Of a stretch of DNA of 17,395 bases, positions 6,669 through 14,090 are shown piece after piece (position 1 is the stretch's first letter; each line of letters begins with the position of its first letter). The DNA lies in NCBI GenBank assembly GCA_004558205.1, contig SFDM01000051.1, forward strand, positions 1-17,395, in the 5' to 3' direction. The translations under genes and the position numbers were made by a program. The notes beneath the pieces were generated by a model. It ran no database searches, was not told where the DNA came from, and saw only the letters and a program-made list of their open reading frames with translations. The stretch is from Pyramidobacter piscolens. GTDB lineage: Bacteria; Synergistota; Synergistia; Synergistales; Dethiosulfovibrionaceae.

Positions 6669-8147
6669 ATGAGTATGAAGAAAATGCTTGCAGTAGTGGC
6701 AGCCGCCGCGCTGGTCGCCGTCGCGGCCCCCGCGTTCGCCGCCAACCCCTTCAGCGACGTGCCCATGAACCACTGGGCCTATGACGCCGTCGCCCAGCTC
6801 ACGTCCCGCGGCGTGATCTCCGGTTATCCCGATGGCACCTTCAAGGGCAACAAGGCCATGACCCGCTACGAGATCGCTTCCATCATCGCCCGCTCGCTGG
6901 CCAACGCCGAGTACGCCACCAAGGAAGACATGGAGCGCCTGAAAGCCCTCGTCGTCGAATTCCAGCCCGAACTTGAAGCCCTCGGCGTCACCGTCGACAG
7001 CTTTGACAAGCGCGTCAGCGCCCTGGAGAAGGGTGTGGGCGGCTGGAAGATCTGGGGCGAACTGCGTTTCGATGCCGACAAGTACGATCAGAAAGATACG
7101 GTGTGGGACAGCAATCAGAAGTGGGCAAGCTCCCGTTATCGTATCTGGATGCGTAAGGAACTCAGCGACAAGGTCTCCTTCACGGCCCGAATCGGCAACC
7201 TGGGCGGTTCTCACAGAGCTATCCGCGACAGCAACGACATGGCCTTCGACCGTTACTATATGGACGCCAGGGATTTCCTCGGCATGGACGGCCTGACCTT
7301 CACCGTCGGTAAATTCCTCTTCGACTGGGAAGACGAAGACAACATGTACATCGACGACGATACGGTCTACGGCGACTTCTCCATCGAGGGGATGCAGCTG
7401 AAAAAGGACTTCAGCATGGGCGACATCCGCGTCATGGGCGGCAAGGACGGCCAGTTCTGGGGCGCCCGCGCTCGCCTGAACTTCGGCGAGAAAGGCTGGT
7501 TCAGCCTGAACGGCTTGTGGGACAACAGCGAAAAAGACACCGCCGCGACCGATGAGTGGAAACTTGACCCCGATACTGGTTTGATTGAGCATGTTCTTAC
7601 CGCTGCCAAAGATGGCGTCCAGCGCAACAACTACTGGATCGCCGCCGGCTTCAAGTTCACCCCCGGCATCGAGCTGAAGGGCAGCTACGGTTGGCAGGAT
7701 CTGAACGGCGTCGCCGCGGGAGAACCCGACGATCCCAAGCACTGGAAGCTGATCCTCGACGTCAGCCAAGACGCGCTCAAGTTCACCAGCCTGTGGGTTG
7801 AATATCAGAGCTACGGCGCCGGATTCAGGGCTTACAACGACTCCTTCAACACCTTCAACGACCTGGGCGTGGGCACAGCGACGAAGGCCGGTCACGACGT
7901 GGACGTCTGGTTCGCGAAAGCGGCTCAGAAGTGGACCGATAAGTGGAGCACCTGGCTGCGCTATGCCAACGTAGACGTGGACCAGCCTGATGCCGATCAC
8001 GACAAGGTCACCGAGTGGGGCGTCGGCGTGGTCTATCAGTACACGCCTCAGCTGAGCTTCGAACTTGCTTACGCCGACCAGAAGTACGACGCCGCGAGCA
8101 AGGAAGACGACAACGTCGTCCGTTTCCGTACGCACCTGAAGTTCTAA
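6669..8147 (+). CDS. SLH-domain outer-membrane porin (OmpM-like)
   Basis: A 492-residue protein. A signal peptide (1-24 or 25, cleavage after AFA or AFAA) is followed by one SLH domain (about 27-72: NPFSDVPMNHWAYDAV, GVISGYPDGTFKGNKAMTRYEIA), a coiled-coil linker (about 84-122) and a beta-barrel rich in alternating aromatic residues that ends in RFRTHLKF, the C-terminal Phe expected of outer-membrane barrels. In this protein type the SLH domain grips peptidoglycan-linked polymers while the barrel forms a diffusion pore. ATG 6669 has GGAGG eight bases upstream; a TTG at 6654 would contain that site and is rejected. The gene stands alone between its own leader and terminator and is probably highly expressed. 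Confidence 0.9.
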   Translation: MSMKKMLAVVAAAALVAVAAPAFAANPFSDVPMNHWAYDAVAQLTSRGVISGYPDGTFKGNKAMTRYEIASIIARSLANAEYATKEDMERLKALVVEFQPELEALGVTVDSFDKRVSALEKGVGGWKIWGELRFDADKYDQKDTVWDSNQKWASSRYRIWMRKELSDKVSFTARIGNLGGSHRAIRDSNDMAFDRYYMDARDFLGMDGLTFTVGKFLFDWEDEDNMYIDDDTVYGDFSIEGMQLKKDFSMGDIRVMGGKDGQFWGARARLNFGEKGWFSLNGLWDNSEKDTAATDEWKLDPDTGLIEHVLTAAKDGVQRNNYWIAAGFKFTPGIELKGSYGWQDLNGVAAGEPDDPKHWKLILDVSQDALKFTSLWVEYQSYGAGFRAYNDSFNTFNDLGVGTATKAGHDVDVWFAKAAQKWTDKWSTWLRYANVDVDQPDADHDKVTEWGVGVVYQYTPQLSFELAYADQKYDAASKEDDNVVRFRTHLKF

Positions 8148-8167
8148 TCGCAATAATCTATGCCTTG

Positions 8168-8196
8168 AAGGCGGATCCCCCGGGGTCCGCCTTTTT
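8168..8196 (+). terminator. Terminator of the porin gene
   Basis: An 11-bp stem with one mismatch (8168-8178 with 8183-8193) around a 4-base loop is followed by TTT within a TTTTT run, 20 bases after the stop codon. Confidence 0.85.
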
Positions 8197-8274
8197 CGTC
8201 GCGAAGATGTTAGAGGGGCAGGTTCCGCGCCTCAATTCCCCTCTATATCTCAAGCAGATCAAAAAGTTGAACGG

Positions 8275-8330
8275 CTAAAAAGATACCGTAAGAAAAGGCT
8301 GCAGTACCTTTTCTTACGGTATCTTTTTAG
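8275..8330. terminator. Bidirectional terminator with a perfect 24-bp stem
   Basis: Bases 8275-8298 pair perfectly with 8307-8330 around an 8-base loop; A-runs on one arm and T-runs on the other let it act from both directions. It sits five bases past the stop codon of the minus-strand response regulator at 8336 and faces the porin gene from the other side. Confidence 0.8.
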
Positions 8331-8335
8331 GTTCT

Positions 8336-9022
8336 TTACACTTTTTTTGAATACCTGTTTGTAGGACGCCCTACTTTACGATATTCCCGAGTCAGAGCAG
8401 CCTGTTCCGTCTCGGCAAGATATTCAAGGTAACGCCGCGCCGTGATCCGCGAAATTTGAAGCTCTTCCGCCGCCTCGATCGCCGAAATGGGAGCCGGCGC
8501 TTTCGCCAGAAGATCCTTGATCTGGTCCAGCATTTGCGGGTTCAGGCCTTTGGGGGCCTCTTCGTCGAGCGGGGCGGGCTTGCGCAGCTGGAGAATATGA
8601 TCCAGTTCATACTGCTCGATCCGCCTCGATCCAGAGTTTAACCGCTTCTGCATCTGCTGAAAGGAGCGCAGCGAAGACTGGAGCCGGTCCACGCTGAAGG
8701 GCTTGATGATGTAGTCGAAAGCCCCCGCCTGAAGGGTCGCGTTGATCGTATAGGTGTCGCGCGACGCCGAGACGATGATCACACCCGTCTTATGGCCGCC
8801 GGCGCGAAGCTGTTCCAGCGTTTCGAGGCCATCCATCTCGGGCAGGTAGATGTCGAGAATCAAAAGCCCCACAGGCTGTTTTTCAAGAAAACTCAGGGCT
8901 TTCCGCCCGTTTTCCGCCACGCCGACCACGCGAAAGCCTTCGACAGCGTTGATGAATTCCTGCTGAATGGAAGAGACCATAGGGTCGTCTTCCACGATCA
9001 GCACGTCAATGGGTTGAGACAT
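8336..9022 (-). CDS. CitB/DcuR-type response regulator
   Basis: A 228-residue two-domain regulator. The receiver (about 4-122) has a complete phosphorylation site: Asp12-Asp13, phospho-acceptor Asp57 in LILDIYLPEMDG, Ser85 and Lys107 in IIKPF. The C-terminal part (about 165-228) holds a helix-turn-helix (ISAIEAAEELQISRITARRYL) as in regulators of the CitB/DcuR/MalR group, which control carboxylate and other nutrient uptake genes. It starts 10 bases after the kinase gene and forms an operon with it. The cognate kinase is of the matching CitA/DcuS class, so the pairing is well supported; the regulated genes are not identifiable here. Confidence 0.9.
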   Translation of the reverse strand: MSQPIDVLIVEDDPMVSSIQQEFINAVEGFRVVGVAENGRKALSFLEKQPVGLLILDIYLPEMDGLETLEQLRAGGHKTGVIIVSASRDTYTINATLQAGAFDYIIKPFSVDRLQSSLRSFQQMQKRLNSGSRRIEQYELDHILQLRKPAPLDEEAPKGLNPQMLDQIKDLLAKAPAPISAIEAAEELQISRITARRYLEYLAETEQAALTREYRKVGRPTNRYSKKV

Positions 9023-9032
9023 GTCTTGTATC

Positions 9033-10988
9033 CTATCCTTTCGAGAGGGGGAGGGTGACCGTAAAATCGCAGTACTTCCCCGTTTTATAGTCCACGTCGA
9101 TGGTTCCGCCCAGGGAACCGATGATGTTCTTAATCGTGAAAAGCCCCAGGCCAGACGGCTTTGCCTTGGTAGAACAGCCCTTCACAAAGAGCCTGGCGGC
9201 CCTTTCGTCGTCCAGGAGACCGGCGTTGTCGCGCACGCTGAAGCTGACGGCCCCCTTTTCGTCATAGATGGCGAAGCTGATTTGGGAGTCTCCCGCAACG
9301 CCCTTGCGCAAAATGGCTTCGACGGCGTTCTGCATCAGGTTGCCTATAATGATCACCAGAGAATGGCTGTCAATCAGTTCTCTATGATCGCCGCAAAAGC
9401 TGTCGGCGGCCAGAATGAATTTAATGCCCTGCTCGCGGCACAGTCCGGCCTTCCCCATCAGAATGCCGCAAATTGCTGGATTTTTGATCCTCTCGGTCAT
9501 AAAAGACTGAATGGAACTAGAAAGACGGCATTCCCCAGCGATGAAACTCAGAGCCTCGTCATAGCGCTTCAGCTGGATCAGCCCCGAAACGGCCTGCAGC
9601 CTGTTCATGAACTCGTGGTTGTTGATCCTCAGAGACTCCACATACATTTTGACGCCCGTGATTTCCTCGGCCATGGCCTGGAATTTGGACATATCCCGCA
9701 GAGTGACGATGGCGCCGCAGGGACAGCCGTCCAGCAGAACCGGAGCTTTACTGCACGTGACCAGTTTTCCGCGCAAAGCCTGTTCGACGTAAAGGTCCGA
9801 GAAACCATCTTTGAGAAGAGACTCCACTCCCAGTTCGGGAACCAGCTCATCGGCGCATTGCCCCACGGCGCTGTCGTCGACCTCCATCATGTTCTGGGCC
9901 GCTTTGTTCAGCATCGTGATGAGCCCATGCTGATCCACAGCCAGGATGCCGTCGCCCACAAAGTCCAGGATACGCTCGCGCTGTTTGACCATCAGCCTCA
10001 CCCGCCGTTTAAGCGTCTGGTTCCAGGCTAGAATTCCCAACAGAAGCGCCAGGGCAAGCCCAGCTCCCCTCAGTATCAGGGTCATGTCCACGTTAACGCT
10101 TTGGCTGTAGGGCGCCAGCCACTCCTGAAGGATCCGGCCATATTCCGAACTGTTTTTCAGCTCGCGCCACGCCTCCAGAAGCTGCGGCGTCCTCACACCT
10201 CCGTCGTTGAGAATGACCAGCGAATTCATATAAGAGAGTACCGGGAAATTGATCACGTGATTGTTAAAACGGGCGTAGGGCTTTTGATTCAACAGGTATT
10301 TCCCCTGATAGGTCTCTGTCATGACCACGTCCCCTCCGCCCTGAGCCAGTTTTTGAAAGGCCTCGCCAGCGTCGCGGCAGGAGATGAGCTCTCGCGGAAG
10401 GAAGAATTTCTTTAAAAATTCTTCCTCGGGCGAGCCGGCAACCACAAGAACACGGCAATTCGCAAGATCCTGAAAACTAAAATCCGCGCCGGCAGGCAGA
10501 AAAATCGAAGCGGATAAGGAGATAAAGGAAACCGCGTAAGCGTCATAGGATGTTCCCTTCTCAAAGTCCAGAAGGGTCTCGTCAGAGGGATCTTTTTTTA
10601 AAAAATCCATCCCCAGATTCTTAATGCTGAGACTTTCCAGGGACAGGGCCTCCCTGTCCGCAGGATATTGAACGCCGCAGACGGCGCCAGGGCGGGATTG
10701 CAGCACGGCGCGGCGATCATTGTCGCCCTGGGCGAACAGGATCTCGGCCGAAGCCCCCGCCCTCGCCGCCCACGCTTTTATCAAGTCTGCCGTTATTCCT
10801 TGGGCCTTTCCCTGCTCATCCTGGAACAAATAGGGCGGACGGGCATCCAGACACAGCACCCGCACTTGAAACTCCGCCTCTTCCCTCTGAAAACCGGGCT
10901 GCGGCTGGCCGTAAAGTCCTTCGGACAAAAGCAGAAACGCTGCGAAAGCGCCCAAAAACTTCTTTAGAATTTTTCTCGTATTTCTCAA
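9033..10988 (-). CDS. Sensor histidine kinase: periplasmic SBP domain fused to CitA/DcuS-type kinase
   Basis: About 651 residues; numbering here is from an alternative TTG at 11003, which adds five. A signal peptide or anchor (about 12-31) is followed by a periplasmic type-3 solute-binding-like domain (about 45-300, with VRVLCLDARPPYLFQDEQGKAQG), a membrane segment (about 307-327), a PAS domain (about 341-440) and the kinase core. His463 lies in NNHEFMNRLQAVSGLIQL, the DcuS/CitA phospho-acceptor motif. ATP-site motifs are GNLMQNAVEA (N-box), DNAG (592-595) and GLGL (618-621). CitA and DcuS normally sense through a PDC/Cache domain, so the solute-binding domain is unusual. TTG 10988 is favoured by AAGGGAG just upstream. 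The ligand is unknown, perhaps an amino acid or carboxylate. Confidence 0.88.
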   Translation of the reverse strand: MRNTRKILKKFLGAFAAFLLLSEGLYGQPQPGFQREEAEFQVRVLCLDARPPYLFQDEQGKAQGITADLIKAWAARAGASAEILFAQGDNDRRAVLQSRPGAVCGVQYPADREALSLESLSIKNLGMDFLKKDPSDETLLDFEKGTSYDAYAVSFISLSASIFLPAGADFSFQDLANCRVLVVAGSPEEEFLKKFFLPRELISCRDAGEAFQKLAQGGGDVVMTETYQGKYLLNQKPYARFNNHVINFPVLSYMNSLVILNDGGVRTPQLLEAWRELKNSSEYGRILQEWLAPYSQSVNVDMTLILRGAGLALALLLGILAWNQTLKRRVRLMVKQRERILDFVGDGILAVDQHGLITMLNKAAQNMMEVDDSAVGQCADELVPELGVESLLKDGFSDLYVEQALRGKLVTCSKAPVLLDGCPCGAIVTLRDMSKFQAMAEEITGVKMYVESLRINNHEFMNRLQAVSGLIQLKRYDEALSFIAGECRLSSSIQSFMTERIKNPAICGILMGKAGLCREQGIKFILAADSFCGDHRELIDSHSLVIIIGNLMQNAVEAILRKGVAGDSQISFAIYDEKGAVSFSVRDNAGLLDDERAARLFVKGCSTKAKPSGLGLFTIKNIIGSLGGTIDVDYKTGKYCDFTVTLPLSKG

Positions 10989-11029
10989 CCTCGCTCCCTT
11001 CAAGGATAAAAAAGACCGCTCAGTTTACA

Positions 11030-11058
11030 ATTGTAATACAAAGAGACTGGTCGGTCAA
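11030..11058 (-). promoter_or_regulatory. Promoter of the kinase-regulator operon
   Basis: On the minus strand TTGACC (11053-11058) and TACAAT (11030-11035) are 17 bases apart. A perfect 12-bp palindrome, TTACAATTGTAA (11025-11036), covers the -10, and GACCGACCAGTC lies across the -35 end, a TetR-operator-like partial palindrome. The surrounding 33 bp closely match the tetR promoter at 11826-11854. Confidence 0.75.
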
Positions 11059-11076
11059 TATTTAACATCGTTTTAA

Positions 11077-11781
11077 CTATTCTGCGTTTTTCCTGCGGCG
11101 AGCCGCCGCGCCGCCACCTTTTCTGGAGGCGTCCGGCGCGTCTCTGGAATCGGGCGCGAGAACCCCGTACAAAAAAGCTTTCAGCACGGTCAGAAAGAAG
11201 ATCTCCTGCCGCATCAGCCAATCGTCGTCGAGGCGCCCTTCCCTGAGGACCTGCTTCATGCGCGACTGAAACAAATCGTGAAACAACCCTATGAGTTCCT
11301 CAAACTCCCCAAGCGTGAAAATCCCATTCAACTTCATTTTACCGGCAATAAAGCGGCGTATCCTTTCGGCCAGGGAAAAATATTCTTTCCTGATCTGCTT
11401 TACCGCCTCGGCCAGGTGTTTTGGGGGATCGTTTTCAACCTGGCAGAACAGCCTGAGATAGCGCGGATTCTGCCTGAAAAAGACCAAGCGCTCGTTGGAA
11501 TACTGCTGAAGCAGCTCTTCGGGCCTGGCACAGTCCCATTTCTCCCAGGAATCCACCGATGGCCGGAGATAATCCGTCAAAAGCCTGTAACATTCATCCA
11601 CACAAGCGAGATAAAGATCATCTTTATTCTTGAAGTAATAGTAAACCATGCCTTTGGAGAGCCCCATATTCGTACAGATCGTATTCAGCGATATGCCGTC
11701 GTAGTTCTTTTTTGATAGCTCGTCCAGCGCAGCGTCCATAATTTTACGCCGGCTGAGCGTGCTTTTTTCTGCGCGCTGCAC
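11077..11781 (-). CDS. TetR/AcrR-family transcriptional regulator
   Basis: A 234-residue protein. The N-terminal DNA-binding domain (about 8-55) is typical: RRKIMDAALDELSKKNYDGI, then SLNTICTNMGLSKGMVYYYF with the helix-turn-helix, then KNKDDL. The ligand-binding helices that follow are family-variable, so the effector is unknown. A basic tail (about 217-234) is an unusual extension. The start is GTG 11781, with GGGGGTGG four bases upstream. Its promoter shares a 33-bp block with that of the adjacent kinase operon, which suggests autoregulation plus control of the two-component genes. There is no terminator between tetR and the kinase gene, so read-through is possible. Confidence 0.88.
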   Translation of the reverse strand: MQRAEKSTLSRRKIMDAALDELSKKNYDGISLNTICTNMGLSKGMVYYYFKNKDDLYLACVDECYRLLTDYLRPSVDSWEKWDCARPEELLQQYSNERLVFFRQNPRYLRLFCQVENDPPKHLAEAVKQIRKEYFSLAERIRRFIAGKMKLNGIFTLGEFEELIGLFHDLFQSRMKQVLREGRLDDDWLMRQEIFFLTVLKAFLYGVLAPDSRDAPDASRKGGGAAARRRKNAE

Positions 11782-11825
11782 TATGCCACCCCCAGTTTTC
11801 GAAAATTCTATACATCTACTTGGGG

Positions 11826-11854
11826 ATTGTAATAGAAACAGACGAATTGGTCAA
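11826..11854 (-). promoter_or_regulatory. Promoter of the tetR gene
   Basis: On the minus strand TTGACC (11849-11854) and TACAAT (11826-11831) are 17 bases apart. The start codon is about 37 nt beyond the expected transcription start. The sequence is a near copy of the kinase promoter at 11030-11058. Confidence 0.75.
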
Positions 11855-11909
11855 TCTTCATATCTTCGTTTTTTCATATATAATGTAAAAAAACGTAAAC
11901 AAAAACACG

Positions 11910-11948
11910 AAAGAGCGGGGAGACTTTTACAACGTCTCCCCGCTCTTT
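11910..11948. terminator. Terminator between the secreted-protein and tetR genes
   Basis: A perfect 15-bp stem (11910-11924 with 11934-11948) around a 9-base loop. Its arms end in AAA and TTT. It is positioned to end the minus-strand gene that stops at 11982. Confidence 0.85.
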
Positions 11949-11981
11949 TCCAAAAGAAACCGCCAAAGCGACTTCTTCTAT

Positions 11982-12737
11982 TTAATTCGCATGGTAATAA
12001 TCCGCGCCGCCTTCGTCGTGAACTTTGTAGATTTTGCCGCTCTTTCGGTCCCAGGCGTAACTTCCGTTATTGGCCGGAATCCCGGAACCGTCAAGGAAGA
12101 CCATGCCGCTGCTGGCGGCGGAGGATCCCGTCAGGGTTCCGTCGACGGAACGGGCTATGGGAAGCTCGCCCATCGGTATGGCGTCCCAGTTGCCGCGAAG
12201 GCCGGTCCTCTGGACGATGCCCTTGATAGCCTCGGCTACGGAAGCGGGGCAGGTTCTCAGGAAATCAAAACGTCCGTGGCTGGATGCTGAGAAAGCGTGC
12301 AGCAGATCGGCCGCAAGCCAGTCTCCGCCGGGCAGCGAGGGAAGTTCGATCAGCGACGTGTATAAAGCGTCAATGACCATGAAGGCGTTCGGAATTTCCT
12401 GGGGCAGCTGGAAATTGCAGACTTCCTGCCAACGTGCCGGGTCGCCTCCCGGGACTTTATCCATCAGGATCGTCCATGCCGATTCAAGCCGATTGGCGGC
12501 GTCAGTGTCAAAGCAACCCTGCCAAAGTCCGTACAAACTACCCTGGAGTTTTTGCCTGTCCAGGATTTCACGAAGTTCATTCGCCTGGCCTTTGCCCGCC
12601 AGCCTCACGTCCTGAGCGGCGGCGATAGCGTTCCACTTGGAATCGATATCGCCCGACGGCAGAGCCGCCCCACCGGAAGTCGCCATACAAAGCAGCATAA
12701 CCATAGTGCCCGTAACTTTCATCGTTCGTTTCATCAT
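11982..12737 (-). CDS. Secreted protein of unknown function
   Basis: I do not recognise this 251-residue protein. The N-terminus (MMKRTMKVTG, then TMVMLLCMATSGGAA) is a signal peptide with likely cleavage near residue 25; Cys17 lacks a convincing lipobox. The mature part is about 225 residues, with three Cys (75, 107, 163), several amphipathic helical stretches (34-65, 115-135, 137-152) and a Gly/Ser-rich C-terminus from about 198 that ends in aromatic and acidic residues. The start at 12737 is fixed by GGAGAGG six bases upstream; longer frames run into the promoter. It has its own promoter and terminator and diverges from an OmpR-type regulator, which may control it. Confidence 0.7.
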   Translation of the reverse strand: MMKRTMKVTGTMVMLLCMATSGGAALPSGDIDSKWNAIAAAQDVRLAGKGQANELREILDRQKLQGSLYGLWQGCFDTDAANRLESAWTILMDKVPGGDPARWQEVCNFQLPQEIPNAFMVIDALYTSLIELPSLPGGDWLAADLLHAFSASSHGRFDFLRTCPASVAEAIKGIVQRTGLRGNWDAIPMGELPIARSVDGTLTGSSAASSGMVFLDGSGIPANNGSYAWDRKSGKIYKVHDEGGADYYHAN

Positions 12738-12797
12738 CTTAAACCTCTCCTTTTTGTTTTTCAACTCTTTCTGTTCTGGCTCGATCACCATGGCATG

Positions 12798-12826
12798 ACT
12801 ATACCTCACAGAATAAAATTCAACAA
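12798..12826 (-). promoter_or_regulatory. Promoter of the secreted-protein gene
   Basis: On the minus strand TTGTTG (12821-12826) and TATAGT (12798-12803) are 17 bases apart, about 60 bases before the ATG. Confidence 0.6.
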
Positions 12827-12834
12827 GAAATTGT

Positions 12835-13013
12835 GCACTTTTGTTCTTTGAGACTAAAAATGTAACTGTTTCGGAGAGGCGCAGCAAACCCCGGGGAACC
12901 CTGCCCTGAAAAGCCATCTTCTCAGTTTAAACGCTGTCATCGCAATGAATCACAAGCGATCACGCTTTAATTTTTTTGTCAAAATCAATTTTTGCACATT
13001 TTTGTTCATTAAG
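12835..13013. promoter_or_regulatory. Divergent control region with a repeated GCAC-TTTTGTTC motif
   Basis: The 393-bp spacer between the secreted-protein and response-regulator genes holds two related blocks: 12835-12852, just upstream of the -35 of the secreted-protein gene, and 12994-13013, upstream of the regulator gene. They share GCAC, then TTTTGTTC, then TT and AG. The second block also contains a 10-bp direct repeat (ATTTTTGCAC then ATTTTTGTTC), the helical spacing typical of OmpR-type sites. A palindrome, GTnATCGC-N12-GCGATnAC (12936-12963), lies between. I see no gene in the spacer. Binding by the neighbouring regulator is inference. Confidence 0.35.
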
Positions 13014-13068
13014 TTTTGATTAGTATTGTATTCTAAAAGTGTGTTTAATGACATAATTATAACAAACT

Positions 13069-13099
13069 GCTTGGTCGTTTTTTACTAAACGAGCCAAGC
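13069..13099 (+). promoter_or_regulatory. Terminator-like hairpin upstream of the OmpR-type regulator
   Basis: Bases 13069-13080 pair with 13087-13099 with a single bulge around a 6-base loop, followed by CTTTTACACTTTTACTTTT. It sits 32 bases before the ATG and could act as an attenuator or as an operator. Confidence 0.4.
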
Positions 13100-13130
13100 T
13101 TTTACACTTTTACTTTTATGGGGTGGTCTT

Positions 13131-13862
13131 ATGAAACGAGTGTTAGTCATTGAATCCGATCTGGAGCTATCCAAGCAAATTACCCAGTACCTGGCAAGGG
13201 AAGGTTATGAATGCGCGGTGGCGGTCAACGGTTTCGACGGGTACAAAATGGCCCTTGAATCTTCATGGAGGCTGATCTTCTTGGAGCGAGACCTGGTGGG
13301 AATGAACGGCATTGACTTGCTCCGAAAGATCCGAAAGGTCAGCAGCGTGCTGATCTTCATGATCTCCAAGAGCTGCGACGAGGTGGACCGCATTCTGGCG
13401 CTGGAACTGGGGGCCGACGACATCCTAAGCCAGCCTTTCGATTTCCGCGAGCTGGCGGCCCGCTTCAAGTCGTTAATCCGGAGGACGGTGACGCCGAACA
13501 TCTCTACTGATCCCCAGTTGCAATGCGCCGCTGGAGACGTGCGGGTGCTGCCGAAGGCGCACTGCGCCTATAAGGGCAATCAGCTGCTCAATTTAAGCAA
13601 CATGGAATACCGCCTGCTGGAATACCTGGTGCTCCGCGCGGGGACGCCGGTATCGCGCGAGGAGCTGATGAACAACGTGATGTTCCGCGAGTACGATGAG
13701 CTGGACCGCGGTGTGGACCTGCACATCAGCAGCCTCCGCAAGAAACTGGGCCCCTACGAGGACGGAAGCAGCCGCATCCGCACGATTCGCTGTAAGGGCT
13801 ACCTCTACGCCCTCCCCGCCGACGTGCAGGACGAAGCTGCCGTGCTCTGCTATGAAAGATGA
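13131..13862 (+). CDS. OmpR-type response regulator with a degenerate receiver
   Basis: A 243-residue protein of normal length for the OmpR/PhoB group. The winged-helix effector domain (about 140-230) is intact: LSNMEYRLLEYLVLRAG, then VSREELMNNV, then VDLHISSLRKKLG, then IRTIRCKGYLYAL. The receiver keeps its fold but not its chemistry: the phospho-acceptor position is Glu52 (FLERDLVGMNG), one of the two metal-binding acidic residues is Ser9 (beside Glu8), and the conserved Lys of the KPF motif is Gln101 (SQPFD). Ser79 is kept. It therefore probably works without phosphorylation, Glu52 perhaps mimicking the active state. GGGGTGG precedes the ATG. No kinase gene accompanies it; it lies upstream of the RND gene and diverges from a secreted protein gene. 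Confidence 0.9.
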   Translation: MKRVLVIESDLELSKQITQYLAREGYECAVAVNGFDGYKMALESSWRLIFLERDLVGMNGIDLLRKIRKVSSVLIFMISKSCDEVDRILALELGADDILSQPFDFRELAARFKSLIRRTVTPNISTDPQLQCAAGDVRVLPKAHCAYKGNQLLNLSNMEYRLLEYLVLRAGTPVSREELMNNVMFREYDELDRGVDLHISSLRKKLGPYEDGSSRIRTIRCKGYLYALPADVQDEAAVLCYER

Positions 13863-13917
13863 CAAGGACATATAAGAAGCCGCCATCGGTCCTCCAAGAT
13901 TTGGGAACTGTTTTTTG

Positions 13918-13947
13918 AGGCCTTCGCGGCCTGCCGCCGGGCCTTTT
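13918..13947 (+). terminator. Possible terminator after the response-regulator gene
   Basis: AGGC (13918-13921) with GCCT (13941-13944) and GCGG (13926-13929) with CCGC (13934-13937) form a stem with an internal loop, followed by TTT. It is modest but well placed, 56 bases after the stop codon. Confidence 0.4.
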
Positions 13948-13986
13948 GCATTGTTCATATAGTTCCCTTTTGTCGGATTTATTTCC

Positions 13987-14039
13987 ACGACATCGCACAG
14001 AGAAATAAGTATAATAACTTCGCATTCGTTTTCACGAAT
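13987..14039 (+). promoter_or_regulatory. Promoter of the RND gene with an adjacent palindrome
   Basis: ACGACA (13987-13992) and a perfect TATAAT (14010-14015) are 17 bases apart. Just after the -10, ATTCGT (14024-14029) and ACGAAT (14034-14039) form an inverted repeat where a repressor could block initiation. The remaining leader to 14090 is AT-rich. Confidence 0.55.
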
Positions 14040-14090
14040 AAAGTTGAAAAAAAATGAATAAATTTTAAACAAGTTATGTCTGGAGGAAAA

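Noticed and set aside
6663..8153. A 496-codon open frame antisense to the whole porin gene
   Set aside because: It is the complement of a strongly biased GC-rich gene whose sense frame has a signal peptide, SLH domain and barrel. The antisense product has no recognisable domain or ribosome-binding site.
9021..10031. A 336-codon plus-strand frame
   Set aside because: Shadow of the kinase gene, whose opposite frame has well-ordered PAS, H-box and ATPase motifs.
12738..12917. A 60-residue N-terminal extension of the secreted protein
   Set aside because: It would run through the promoter and ribosome-binding site and bury the signal peptide.
13040..13063. Promoter for the OmpR-type regulator using TATAAC at 13058
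   Set aside because: No acceptable -35 sequence at 16-18 bases upstream, so it was not called.
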